Source of the DNA: Fusarium oxysporum f. sp. lycopersici 4287
Lineage: Eukaryota > Ascomycota > Sordariomycetes > Hypocreales > Nectriaceae
Direction of reading: 5' to 3'
NCBI RefSeq assembly: GCF_000149955.1
Contig: NC_030988.1
Span: forward strand, 2,290,858-2,354,857
Length of the DNA: 64,000 nt
The notes under the pieces were generated by a model. That model did no database searches and was not told the DNA's origin. It saw only the letters and a program-made list of their open reading frames with translations. A program made the position numbers and the translations under genes. Below are positions 54,881 to 64,000 of this stretch, piece after piece. How positions within the stretch are numbered: position 1 is the stretch's first letter; each line of letters starts with the position of its first letter.

Positions 54881-55045
54881 CTTGCTACTCTGACAGCCAC
54901 TAATATCAGACATCAGAACACCATCAGAACACCGCAAACTCTAATTACGCCGCAAGTCATAAACTCATCTCTTGACCTTTATAAAACACGGCACATTTTT
55001 ATGCACGATGGGAGATCAATCCCCCGAGTTATTCAACTGCACACA

Positions 55046-56083
55046 ATGGGCTCAGCATCTCGAGTAGCGATTGTAGGCGTCGGCGAAGTCGGCGGTGCCG
55101 TCGCTTATAACCTTGCACTGAATTCTATCCCCGGCGAGTTGCTTCTCGTCGACCTCGATCTCAATCTGAGAAATGCTCAGATCGAAGATCTCTCCGATGT
55201 CATCTACAGTACTAATAGCAGTACACGTGTACGTCCAGCCACGTATCGTGAGGCCGCTCAGAGCGACCTCGTGGTCATAACCGCTGCATCTAAACACACG
55301 TTAGGTAAGCGTCCAAGTATACTTGTTTTTGCTACAGACTTATGGTTCTTTCAAGGGCAGACAACGGTTGACTATACGTCTCGGAACACTTCGATGATAC
55401 GTGAGGTGATGGAGGCGATGAAACCTTTCCGACCTGACACGGTTTTGCTGGTTGTGGCAAATCCTGTTGACTTGCTAACATCCCTCGCCAAAGACATGGC
55501 GGGACTTCCTCCGTCTCAGGTCATCGGCACCGGTACTACTCTCGACACTTATAGACTTCGTGGGATGGTTGCATCTCGTGCTTTGGTGAGTACCCGCGAC
55601 TCTAACAAACGTCTCAGTCTCTCTAATACAGCACCATTATAGGTATCACCGTCTGCTGTAGATGCATTCGTCGTGGGCCGTCACGGGGAAGACCAAGTAG
55701 TCACCTGGTCTTCAGCAAGCATTGGCGCGGTCCCTAATGCTGACGTACAAATGTTCAATGCTCTTGATCGCAATAGAATTGAACTAATCTGCAAGCGTCG
55801 ATCGCAAAGTATCATACGGGGTAAAGGCTCTGCGCCGTTCGGGATTGCTTCAGTCGCTGCTAATTTGTGCTGTTCTGTTATCTTGGACAAGCGTGCGGTA
55901 TACCCCGTTAGTCACTTTCAAGAGCAGTATGGATGTTGTCTCAGTATGCCTGCTGTTATTGGAAGAAAGGGGATTCTGAGTTCAGTTCCGTTGTCTTTGG
56001 ATGCTGGGGAGGAGGTTGCGGTAAAGGCATCGGGAAAACTAGTGAAAGAAAGTGTTGAGTCGATCCAACGAGACTGGTGGTGA
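55046..56083 (+). CDS. L-lactate/malate dehydrogenase family protein (lactate dehydrogenase-like)
   Basis: NAD-dependent interconversion of lactate and pyruvate in the cytosol is the expected role. Exons 55046-55304, 55356-55585 and 55643-56083 (introns 51 and 57 nt) give 309 aa, the usual LDH length. The Rossmann motif is GVGEVGG (residues 11-17); VVANPVDLLT and LDTYRLR follow; GRHGED holds the catalytic His (about 177). In the substrate loop, LDHs have a Glu-Ser-Arg-Leu-type motif before the xRN block, while here it is GQTTVDYTSRN, so the loop Arg that polarises pyruvate appears to be Thr. Substrate or activity may differ, unless intron 1 is read differently (both introns are multiples of three, so the frame is also open through them). 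The gene lies just downstream of a MITE and converges with the PEP synthase pseudogene. Confidence 0.85.
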
Positions 56084-56575
56084 TGATGTTTCCGATTCGC
56101 AGTGTTTTAAGTAATAGCTAATATGATTCTAGCACCATTCATCACAAGTATGGTTGCATGTGAGGTGCATCTGTCAAGCACTGGGGCACATGCAGTTTGC
56201 AAGTAAAAGATCATTTCCTCCGGAGAGTTAGGGGGCTTCCGTGTTACGAATTATTATTCTATTGATAATGTCAGGTCATTGAAAGAAGCCGTGTTCGATT
56301 TCCACAAGGCCATGCGCAAGTAACACCAATCGCGAGTTTTGTTGTACCTATCCAGCTGTTGCAATTTGCAGTCAGTATTCTATACCGTGTTTTTTGTTAC
56401 CTGTGTTAGCTGCCTAGAGTTTATTCTTACGGCTTGCAATTCCTCTTATAGCAAGCAGTCAGTACTCTGTCAATGCGGAATGGATCTACAAGCAAATCAG
56501 ATATACGATGACAGAGTCAAATTGATCGGCCTCGACTATTACTAACAAATATATATCACTAATGATAACTACATA
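56084..56575. other. 3' flank of the lactate dehydrogenase gene
   Basis: No gene. It ends with TAATGATAACTACATA at 56560-56575, repeated exactly at 58436-58451 on the other side of the pogo element. Confidence 0.5.
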
Positions 56576-58435
56576 ACGTGGTTGATAAGTGAGTGGGTCA
56601 GACAAGTGAGCGAGTCAAAAATCTCAACCTTTATACTTTCAATCCATTTAAAAACAACATAAACTATCTGATCAATTAAAATCACTCACTATACTCTTCC
56701 CCAGGGGTCTCAATAACTACCTGACAGGTCCTTACATTATGGCCGGCTTTGCCGCATACCCCACAACGCCGAATACCCGGTCGCATCGACCTTGCTTGAT
56801 TACCACTTCTCGATGATTCCCTCACTAGCTGTGTATCAACATCCATCTGATCAATTACTTGTGATGCTTCCTGTACAGTCATCGCCCCTCCTTGCTGTAA
56901 TCTAGTCCTTTTTGTCGTTCGGCGCCGGCTTAGTATCTCATTTGCATCTCGAAGATTTCGGAGCTCACTCCTCAATAAGACAACCTCATGCATAACTGCC
57001 TTTGTTGCTTTAGTATTTGACTTTAAAGCTTCAATTATTGACTCTGGGGAGCTGCTCTTATGCCTTCTGATTCGCCTTTCAAGGTATTCAGACTGAGATT
57101 GGGCCTCAATTGCCGTCTTTGGGGTCTTTGAAGTCCAAGGTTGTGCCTGGCCTGCTTCCTCCTCAGCAGGCGTTGGAGTCCGTAGCTGCACATCAAGCTT
57201 TGAGACTACACTTTCTGGGTCAAAAGGAACAAGGCCAGCTCCCTTAAAACCTCCCTTAATATTCTTCTCGGTCATAGTGGCCTGAAAAGCGGCATAAAAG
57301 GCCGGGAAGAACTCGGTCTTGGAAATATGCGTTATAGAGCTTCTGATCAGATGCTCAATTTCTCGACCATATGCCTTTTTCAGCAGCCCAAAGCACCCGA
57401 CGTCAAGAGGCTGAAGTAGATGAGATGAATGAGGCGGCATACAGAGCGTGATAATATTATTCTCCTCACAATATATCTGGAAATCGGCCGAGTGGTGGCT
57501 TTCGTGACCATCAAGGATTAGAAGGCGATAGGGACCAGTTGATCGGTTAGTTGTGCATCGGTTAAAGTGCTTTAGCCACTCGAGACCCGTCTCATTATCT
57601 GTCCAGCCATTTTGGGTCGTAGCGATAGCCCAAGTGGCCGGGAGGTTGCTTTCTCGGTACCAATTGGCAAGGTGATATTGGCCTGCAACCACGATAAATG
57701 GATCAATCGCCCGGCCTTCCGCATTAATCGCCTGGATAACTGTAACCCATTCCCGATTTCCAGGCTGCACAGATTTTGGCTTTCCACGCCTCTCTGCGCC
57801 TGTAATAACTATACCGCTTCCAATCATGCCTATCATAAAGCCGGTCTCATCAAAGTTATAGATATCATCTGATCGGATACCATACTTCGCGATTGTATTC
57901 TGTACGAGCCTGAACCAATTGCGAATAATAGTCGGATCTTCACATCTAGCCCTTTGATAGTCATATCTCCGCTGAAAACGCGTCTTAAGCTCTGGTTGCC
58001 GCTTAACGAAATTAATAGCCCAGCGCTTGCCAACTGGTGATGCATCGCGATCAGCAAGCAGTCGATTGGCCATTTCTTCAACACCACGATGCCGAGGAGG
58101 AAATCCTCGCGAATCGAGGTCGAGAATATACTGAACTATGATCTGTTCCTCTAGATCAGATAGTTTCCGCGACTTTGGGATAGTATCATGTATAGAGAGT
58201 ATGCCTTTGCGTCGGCGCCATAGCTTCATAGGACCAACTTTATATATCTCTGCAGCTCGTCGGAGCTTTAACTTAGGGTTATTTTGGAGCGCCTGAAGAG
58301 CAAGAAGAATTCTAGCCTCTTCATTTAATTGTGGCATATTGGGTGGTTGAGAATTAATTGATCAGATAGAAAGTGAGGTGTATGAGGGATTTTTGTAACA
58401 CTCGCTTATCTGTAACACCCGCTTATCATCTACGT
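56576..58435 (-). mobile_element. Complete pogo/Fot-type DNA transposon, 1.86 kb
   Basis: Terminal inverted repeats are about 50 bp and imperfect, starting ACGTGGTTGATAAGTGAGTG (56576) and, on the other strand, ACGTAGATGATAAGCGGGTG (58435). TA flanks both ends. Beyond TA, a 16-bp direct repeat (56560-56575 and 58436-58451) surrounds the element. It contains one uninterrupted transposase gene. Confidence 0.92.
56682..58337 (-). CDS. Pogo-family transposase, intact, 551 aa
   Basis: ATG at 58337. Residues about 1-60 form a Psq-type helix-turn-helix (RILLALQALQNNPKLKLRRA), and about 65-150 a CENP-B-type HTH (RGFPPRHRGVEEMANRLLAD, KRWAINFVKRQPELKTRFQR). The DDE_1 nuclease follows: IYNFDETGFMIG (first Asp), LLILDGHESHHS (second Asp), then PLDVGCFGLLKKAY (third acidic residue), with MPPHSSHLLQPLD between. 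The C-terminus has a coiled coil (LRSELRNLRDANEILSRRR) and a CCHC zinc knuckle, CGVCGKAGHNVRTC. There is no stop or shift, and the gene sits inside matching terminal repeats, so this copy may still be active. It cuts and pastes the element at TA sites. Confidence 0.93.
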   Translation of the reverse strand: MPQLNEEARILLALQALQNNPKLKLRRAAEIYKVGPMKLWRRRKGILSIHDTIPKSRKLSDLEEQIIVQYILDLDSRGFPPRHRGVEEMANRLLADRDASPVGKRWAINFVKRQPELKTRFQRRYDYQRARCEDPTIIRNWFRLVQNTIAKYGIRSDDIYNFDETGFMIGMIGSGIVITGAERRGKPKSVQPGNREWVTVIQAINAEGRAIDPFIVVAGQYHLANWYRESNLPATWAIATTQNGWTDNETGLEWLKHFNRCTTNRSTGPYRLLILDGHESHHSADFQIYCEENNIITLCMPPHSSHLLQPLDVGCFGLLKKAYGREIEHLIRSSITHISKTEFFPAFYAAFQATMTEKNIKGGFKGAGLVPFDPESVVSKLDVQLRTPTPAEEEAGQAQPWTSKTPKTAIEAQSQSEYLERRIRRHKSSSPESIIEALKSNTKATKAVMHEVVLLRSELRNLRDANEILSRRRTTKRTRLQQGGAMTVQEASQVIDQMDVDTQLVRESSRSGNQARSMRPGIRRCGVCGKAGHNVRTCQVVIETPGEEYSE

Positions 58436-58456
58436 TAATGATAACTACATATATAA

Positions 58457-60666
58457 TTACGAGCCCCGTTCACTAGCCACCACGTGTTTCATAACCTGAA
58501 CAAAACTATCCGGGCTGACAGAGATAGAATCAATTCCCGCATCAACCAAGAATTTAGCAAACTCAGGATGATTGCTCGGTGCCTCTCCACATAGCCCAAT
58601 CTTGCATCCTTCCCGACGAGCCACTTCAATAGCTCTAGCAATCATCCATTTGACAGCCTCATCCTGCTCGTTGAACAAACCTGCCAACTCCCCAGAGTCT
58701 CGGTCTACACCGAGTGTGAGCTGGGCCAGATTGTTGGACCCAATGGAGAACCCGTCAAAGTGTTGGGTGAAGCTCGAGGCTAGGATGACATTGGATGGAA
58801 TCTCGCACATGACATAGACCTTGAGACCATTCTCTCCTCTCTTTAGACCGTTCTCTTCCATAACGTCTAGCACCTTTCGGGCTTCTTTGATTGTTCGACA
58901 GAAGGGTATCATGACGATGGCATTGGTGAGACCCATTTCCTCTCGTACCCTCTTGACAGCCCGGCATCCCAGAGCAAAGCCCTCCTTATAGCGAGGTGAG
59001 TAATAGCGTGATGCCCCACGAAATCCAATCATAGGATTCTCCTCTTTCAGTTCAAACTCAGCACCACCTATCAGACGAGCATACTCGTTCGTCTTGAAAT
59101 CGCTCATCCTGATGATGGCTGGTTTGGGGTAGACAGCGGAACACAGAGTTGCAAGGCCGGATGCCAACTTGTCGACAAAGTAATCAGGCTTGTAGGCATA
59201 GCCTGTCGTCAACTTGTCAATCTCTCTCTTGGCTTGTTCATCCTTGAGATGCTCAAAGTGAATAAGAGCCATAGGATGGACTTGTATAGCATTGCTGACT
59301 ACAAATTCCATATGAGCAAGTCCGATGCCATCGACTGGGATTCTCCACCAGCGGTATGCAGCTGCAGGGTTGGCCAGATTCAGCATGATCTTTGTTCGGA
59401 CCGAAGGGAGTTCAGATATGTGAACCATCTGGGTGGTGATCTCCGAGATGCCATCATAGACGAGACCTGAATCACCTTCTGCACACGATACAGTGACATC
59501 CTGGCCAGTGTGCAGAACGTAGGTGGCATTTCCTGTACCCACTACCGCTGGAACACCTAATTCTCGACTGACAATGGCGGCGTGAGAAGTACGCCCACCT
59601 TGGTCTGTGATGATAGCGGCAGCTCGCTTCATGACAGGAACCCAGTCAGGGTCTGTAGCCTCGGTTACCAGAATCGAGCCATCGATAAACTTGTCCATGT
59701 CCGACACCGAAGTGAGCAAGCAGGTACGCCCAGAAACTGCTTTATCGCCAATAGACAGTCCCGTGGTTAAGGTATGACCACGTTCACCGACCTTGTAGGT
59801 CTTAAAGGCAGCCGTGTCGGTCTGTACTTATCCCCATAAACCATCTTGATTGACTTGTCGCCGAGTTTCTTGCTTAGAATTAGCGTAAGGTTCATATTGG
59901 CCAAGAGAGGCTTGAAAACTTGGTACTCATCTGGGTTGACAGTGCCCTGAACAACATTCTCTCCAAGGCCCCAGGCAGCATTGATGAGCACAATCTTGTC
60001 GAATCCACTCTCTGTATCGATAGAGAACATGACGCCCGAACCGCCGATGTCAGAACGAACCATTTGTTGTACTCCGATGGAGAGAGCCACGCTTGCATGG
60101 CTGAACTCCTTAATTTGGCGATAGCTGATGGCTCGGTCTGTGAAAAGTGAAGCGTAGCATCGTCGACAGGCATCTAGCAGTGCATCGTCCCCTTGAACAT
60201 TCAAGTATGTTTCCTGCTGTCCAGCGAAACTAGCATCAGGAAGATCTTCAGCTGTTGCGCTAGATCGTACTGCAACGCTCAGATTGTCAACCTGAGCTTT
60301 ATCGCACAGGTCGCGATAGCCGGACAAGATGGCCTCTGCAGTATCAGCTGGCCAAGTTCCACGCAGGAACAAGTTCCGTATGGCATGGCCTGCCTCAGCA
60401 AGGGTCTGATGACCAGCCTGCCATTGACTGACCAGTTCATCGATTTTGCCGCGGATGTTATTGGCATCGACATAGTGCCAATAGGCATAGGAGGATGTCG
60501 CGAAGCCTGGTGGCACTGGAATTCCTTTGGGTCCAAGGGCTCGAATCATTTCGCCCAAGGAGGAATTCTTACCGCCGACTAGGCCGACATCACTTCGAGC
60601 CAGATGCTCAAAGTTGAGAACCAGAGGTTCAGCAGTCCAGTCACTGATGGCTACGACCCGTGGCAC
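58457..60666 (-). pseudogene. ppsA-like: Bacterial-type phosphoenolpyruvate synthase (pyruvate, water dikinase), internally deleted
   Basis: PEP synthase turns pyruvate, ATP and water into PEP, AMP and phosphate. The N-terminal piece (59767-60666) is the ATP-binding domain: VGGKNSSLGEMI, IPVPPGFATSS, VAVRSSATAEDLPDASFAGQ, GVMFSIDTESGFD and GLGENVVQGTVNPDE. After GDKYRPTR (about 59830) roughly 80-90 residues normal for the family, including the end of the ATP-grasp fold, are missing; the sequence continues in another frame with FKTYKVGERG and LSIGDKAVSGR. The C-terminal piece (58457-59719) has the phospho-His site GGRTSHAAIVSRELGVPAVV and the PEP/pyruvate barrel (GFRGASRYYS, VMCEIPSNVILAS, SIGSNNLAQL, IGLCGEAPSN). 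No intron is evident; the first codon in frame is GTG at 60666 and no ATG start is seen. The domain order and lack of introns suggest transfer from bacteria. Confidence 0.88.
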
Positions 60667-61084
60667 ACTTATGGCTCTTAGATGCCCACCGTTAGCAGAC
60701 AGGCATATAAGTTTATGTTCTCTTTACTCCTCGGATAAGCTCTGTCACGGCCAAGGATAACTGTCGTGAATAGTTTCACGGACAGCACGAACGCCGCATC
60801 ACAACTAGCGCAAGGCAGCACACGGCTGCCTAAAGGCCATCAATGCTGCTTATGACGAAACATAGCTACAAGAAGCCAGCTCCCAGTCCCTCATTAGATA
60901 GAAATTAAGAGGTTTCTTCGATTCGATATTTTCCACATGCGAGTGATGACTTTTTCAATCAATGCTATGGCCGAGCTGCCCTGTCTCTATTGTTTTGATA
61001 CTGCGAATCTCACTGCAAATCCTAGACGCTTTAGGCACCATTAGGGTGCCATATACTTAAGCACTTATTCCTAGAATCTCGACT
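60667..61084. other. No gene recognised
   Basis: Upstream of the PEP synthase pseudogene and left flank of hAT-5. A TTAGGGTGCCAT motif at about 61041-61053 is the inverse of ATGGCACCTTAA at 63365-63376 apart from one base and may mark the hAT-5 termini. Confidence 0.4.
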
Positions 61085-63377
61085 ATGGCTAGCTCATCGC
61101 CTATCAGTTCAACATCTGCTCAATTAACAGCCATCGAGCGGCTGGGCTGGGACTTCCACAGCTTCTTCCGTGTTGAGTATCCTGAGAAGAACAAGACTCA
61201 AATTGGAAGGGTTCGGAAGTCTTATGGTCGAAGGGAATACGTCTGTCTTCACTGCTCAACTCGCTGGAGCAACGGATACACGAGCAATGCCATAACCCAT
61301 GCACAAAATCGACAGCGGCAACTTATCCAGGCTAGTGAGACGTCTCAAAACTCACAGCAATCGACGCAGCCATCCATAGACTCATATATAACATTCCTAC
61401 CATCCGACAGTGCTCTTCGGAATGTCTTCAATGCTCAACGGTATATTGAGGTAATCGTGGGACTCCTCACGCGGCGTCGGGTCCCATTCTCTTCAGTTAC
61501 TTGGGATGAGATGAAGAGTCTTGCCCTGGCATGCAATCCTGCCATTGAAGACTGCCTGATTACGTCCCGTGATCAGGCCATGAAGATCATAAATGCCAAC
61601 TATGGGCTATATGCTTCCCAGCTTAGAGATCTCATTCAGGGTTCTCAATCGATGATCCACATCTCAACTGACCTCTGGACATCACCGCATCGCCACGCCA
61701 TGCTAGCAGTGTGTGCTCAATGGGTTGATTATAACTACGCACTTCGAAAGGCGCTCTTAGGAGTGCCAGAATGTCCATTCAGTCATAGTGGTGAGGCCCA
61801 GGCAGCCTTGATTGTGGAAGTCCTACGCAACTTCGATATATTGCGGTAGGCTACCACACAGGGGACAATGCAACTTCAAATAATACGTGTTTGGAGGCAC
61901 TATCAGAGAAATTGAAGGCAGAGCTCCAGGTATGCTTGTCCCCTAGCTAGTTGGATCCTATCTAACATAGAGTGGATCGATTTCAACCCCAAGAGACGTC
62001 GAATCCGGTGCATTGGTCATATCATTAACCTCTCCTTGCAATCCTTCCTTCTTGCCCGATCTAAGGAGGCTCTCACAGCAGCTCTCAATGCTACTATTAG
62101 TGATGAGAGTGTGGATATGGTCGACAACTTTGCCGCCACACTAGCAGAAACCATATCACAACAGGAAAAGCCTGTACTGCAAGGTAAAAGGCCCAAATCG
62201 ACAGCTAAGGCCAGTCAGAAGACTGGCATTGATGAGGGCTATACTGGGTGGCAAGGCATTCCAGCTCTCCAGAAGCTCCATAACCTTGCTGTCTGGCTTC
62301 GTAGCTCATCGCTCCACAGTGATAGCTGGCGTGATGCTGTCGGCCTCAGCCTTGGGATTGATAATGCCACACGATGGTCCTCCTGGTATAAAGTGATCGA
62401 CAATGCCATTAGGAAGAAAGTTGAGATCAGTTAGTTTCTACTTGAGCATAACAGAGAGCTTGAAGATACTATTCTAACGGGTTCTGATTGGGATTTGCTG
62501 GCCAAAACATGCATTCCTTGAGCCCTTTGCATCAGCAACTCTATATGCCGAGGGAAAATGCTCTTCTGTCTCCCAGTCCCTCTTCTTGATGGATGCTCTA
62601 CTCTTCCACTATGAGAGTGTCAAGGTACAGCACTCGCAGCCTGGCACAATAGATACTCGGATGCTCCATGCCATTGAGATGGGCTGGTTCGTCTTAGACA
62701 AATACTATACTATGACTGAAGATGTCCCGGTCTATGCTGCCGCCTTACTACTTGATCCTTCTAAGCGACTAGCATATATTCAGCAAAATTGGCCCCGAGA
62801 CTGGCATGAGGCAGCTATTGCTGGTGCTCGGGACATCTAGATGACAGAATATCAAGGACTTGCCATCTCAAAGGAACCAGAACGTCGTCCTGCACTGCTA
62901 CCCTCGAAGAAGGATGGCCAGTTATCGTTTGTTTTCAGGTCAATTGAGGTGAAGCAGAAGGCTATTTCTACAGATTCGGACAATCTGGATTCCTTTATCA
63001 ACGCTTTGCCTCTTGAAATCGACTGTACTCCTCTTGAGTGGTGGTCTCGTCTTGAGCAACGGGCACAGTATCCACGGCTCAGTCGGATGGCTATCGATAT
63101 CCTTTCCATCCCATCTGAATCAGCTGAGCCAGAGAGAGCATTCTCAGGTGCTCGACGTACTGCTTCGTGGGACCGGCTTCGAATCACTTGCAAGAATCTT
63201 GAGAAGGTGGAATGTATCGGCAACTGGCTACGAGAAGGACTAATTGTCCCCTCCGGGGAGGGTGGATTGGGTCTAGTATGCAATCCACTGGCTGAAAATG
63301 ATGGGGCACATATGGATGTAGGTCTACAAGACGACTAGAACGCTATAGACGAAGATATAGAGCCATGGCACCTTAAT
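61041..63377 (+). mobile_element. hAT-5 transposon relic
   Basis: A degenerate hAT transposase lies between short candidate inverted repeats, ATTAGGGTGCCAT (about 61040-61052) and ATGGCACCTTAAT (about 63365-63377). No target duplication is evident and the termini are tentative. Confidence 0.6.
61085..63338 (+). pseudogene. hAT-5 transposase pseudogene
   Basis: ATG at 61085. A zinc-finger-like start (GRREYVCLHCSTRWSNGYTS), then SMIHISTDLWTSPHRHAMLA. A two-base (TA/AT) expansion near 61840 shifts the frame before the GYHTGDNATSNNTCLEALS block. RRRIRCIGHIINLSLQSFLL, TGWQGIPALQKLHNLAVWLR and NATRWSSWYKVID follow. A TAG at 62432-62434 replaces a likely Gln, there is another shift near 62510, and TAG at 62838-62840 precedes the last part. 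The dimerisation end is YPRLSRMAIDILSIPSESAE with PERAFSGARR. At least four lesions make it inactive. Confidence 0.88.
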
Positions 63378-63410
63378 TCTACCCGTTTGGTTGTTGCACG
63401 TGACCTTATT

Positions 63411-63500
63411 GTTGTACAACTGTTGTAAAGTTGTACAACACTACCTTTCCTCTACTAAAGTTGTACAACACTACCTCACAACATACGACTATTGTACAAC
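63411..63500. repeat. Cluster of GTTGTACAAC palindromes
   Basis: The 10-bp perfect palindrome GTTGTACAAC occurs at 63411, 63430 and 63460, with a related ATTGTACAAC at 63491. Two copies carry the same right flank (ACTACCT). It lies between the hAT-5 and piggyBac relics and may be subterminal repeat sequence of an element. Confidence 0.6.
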
Positions 63501-63509
63501 AATACGCAT

Positions 63510-64000
63510 CTATGGCTCTTTCAGGAAGCTATGGCCGTGGTCACCGCCGGGCTCAGCCCCAGGAAGGCCTGATGCCTAGCGTCTACAGGCAGGTCGACCG
63601 ATGGTCGAAGCATATACAAGGGACTGGAGACTCTATGTACGTGCCCGGCAGTGATTTGACGGTGGACGAGGCTATGGTACGTTTCACAGGCCGCTCATTA
63701 GAGACAACAACGATTCCTCAGAAGCCTACACCGACCGGTTATAAGGTATGGGTTCTGCGACAGTCTGGATACTTCGTCCGTTGGTTGTGGCACGTTCGCG
63801 GCAGAGGGCCTTGCGGACTTGTTCCACCGCCAGTGCTCGAGACAGGGTGACGAAGAGGTGGCTGAAGAGCATCTCACGCCTACTCAACGGGTCGTCACCG
63901 CGTTACTGACTTTATTGCCGCTTGCGGTTTACCACGTATTCCTCGACAATCTTTTAGCGTCAGTAAAACACTTCAAAGCACTTCGTTCAAGCCAGGTAGG
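63510..64000 (+). pseudogene. PiggyBac-type transposase fragment, runs off the window
   Basis: Reads PSVYRQVDRWSKHIQGTGDS, YVPGSDLTVDEAMVRFTGRS, TTTIPQKPTPTGYKVWVLRQ and SGYFVRWLWHVRGRGPCGL in one frame. After a shift near 63815 it reads ADLFHRQCSRQGDEEVAEEH, TQRVVTALLTLLPLAVYHVF and LDNLLASVKHFKALRSSQV to the window end. The VDEAMVRF block with a catalytic Asp and the LDNL block are typical of fungal piggyBac-like proteins. The start is missing, so it is a truncated, shifted copy of the same type as 42290-43215. Confidence 0.8.

Overview
The window looks like a transposon-dense accessory region of a filamentous ascomycete genome (Pezizomycotina, probably Eurotiales-like; that placement is inference). 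The support is short GT-AG introns of about 50-150 nt, often with CTAAC/CTAAT branch sequences, fungal-type bZIP, bHLH, F-box, RING-H2, DOMON-b561 and FlbA-like RGS genes, and typical fungal mobile elements (Tad-like LINEs, hAT, pogo, Tc1/mariner, piggyBac, MULE, copia). No rRNA, tRNA or CRISPR was recognised.

Layout. 0-5.7 kb: a bHLH regulator, then a broken LEA-like gene fused to a LINE fragment that ends in a solo LTR. 6.4-7.8 kb: a dead Tc1/mariner element. 8.0-9.7 kb: an F-box-like gene. 10.2-14.8 kb: a nearly full-length but mutated LINE. 15.8-17.2 kb: a DOMON-cytochrome b561 membrane protein, followed by a truncated DJ-1/PfpI pseudogene. 17.9-21.0 kb: a hAT element split by a solo LTR. 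21.7-24.0 kb: an intact bZIP gene and a second bZIP cut by a LINE. 25.4-27.2 kb: an FlbA-like RGS gene flanked by a MULE fragment. 28.2-28.7 kb: a pogo remnant abutting a MITE. 29.9-31.0 kb: a second bHLH gene. 31.1-34.9 kb: Tc1 and hAT relics. 35.5-36.1 kb: a RING-H2 membrane gene. 39.4-41.7 kb: two solo LTRs and a duplicated copy of the bZIP locus. 42.3-46.9 kb: piggyBac, hAT-deletion and copia relics. 46.9-47.4 kb: a third, 5'-truncated bHLH. 47.9-51.5 kb: a second RING-H2 gene split by a 3.1-kb hAT. 52.3-56.1 kb: a two-repeat protein, a small secreted Cys-rich protein, a MITE and an L-lactate dehydrogenase. 56.6-58.4 kb: an intact pogo element. 58.5-60.7 kb: a bacterial-type PEP synthase pseudogene. 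61.1-64.0 kb: hAT and piggyBac relics.

The host genes fall into small paralogue families (three bHLH, three bZIP of which two lie in a recognisable segmental duplication, two RING-H2) separated by nested transposons. Several insertions are resolved to the base by target-site duplications: a hAT in RING-H2 gene 2, a solo LTR in a hAT transposase, a copia solo LTR, a hAT-type MITE upstream of lactate dehydrogenase, and a pogo element between the convergent lactate dehydrogenase and PEP synthase genes. Many transposon ORFs carry nonsense changes that fit C-to-T or G-to-A mutation, compatible with an RIP-like process.

The most unusual host content is the lactate dehydrogenase/PEP synthase pair. 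If both once worked, they could have linked lactate to PEP through pyruvate; the PEP synthase now carries an internal deletion and frameshift. Exon boundaries are my readings from splice consensus and frame and are not confirmed by transcripts.
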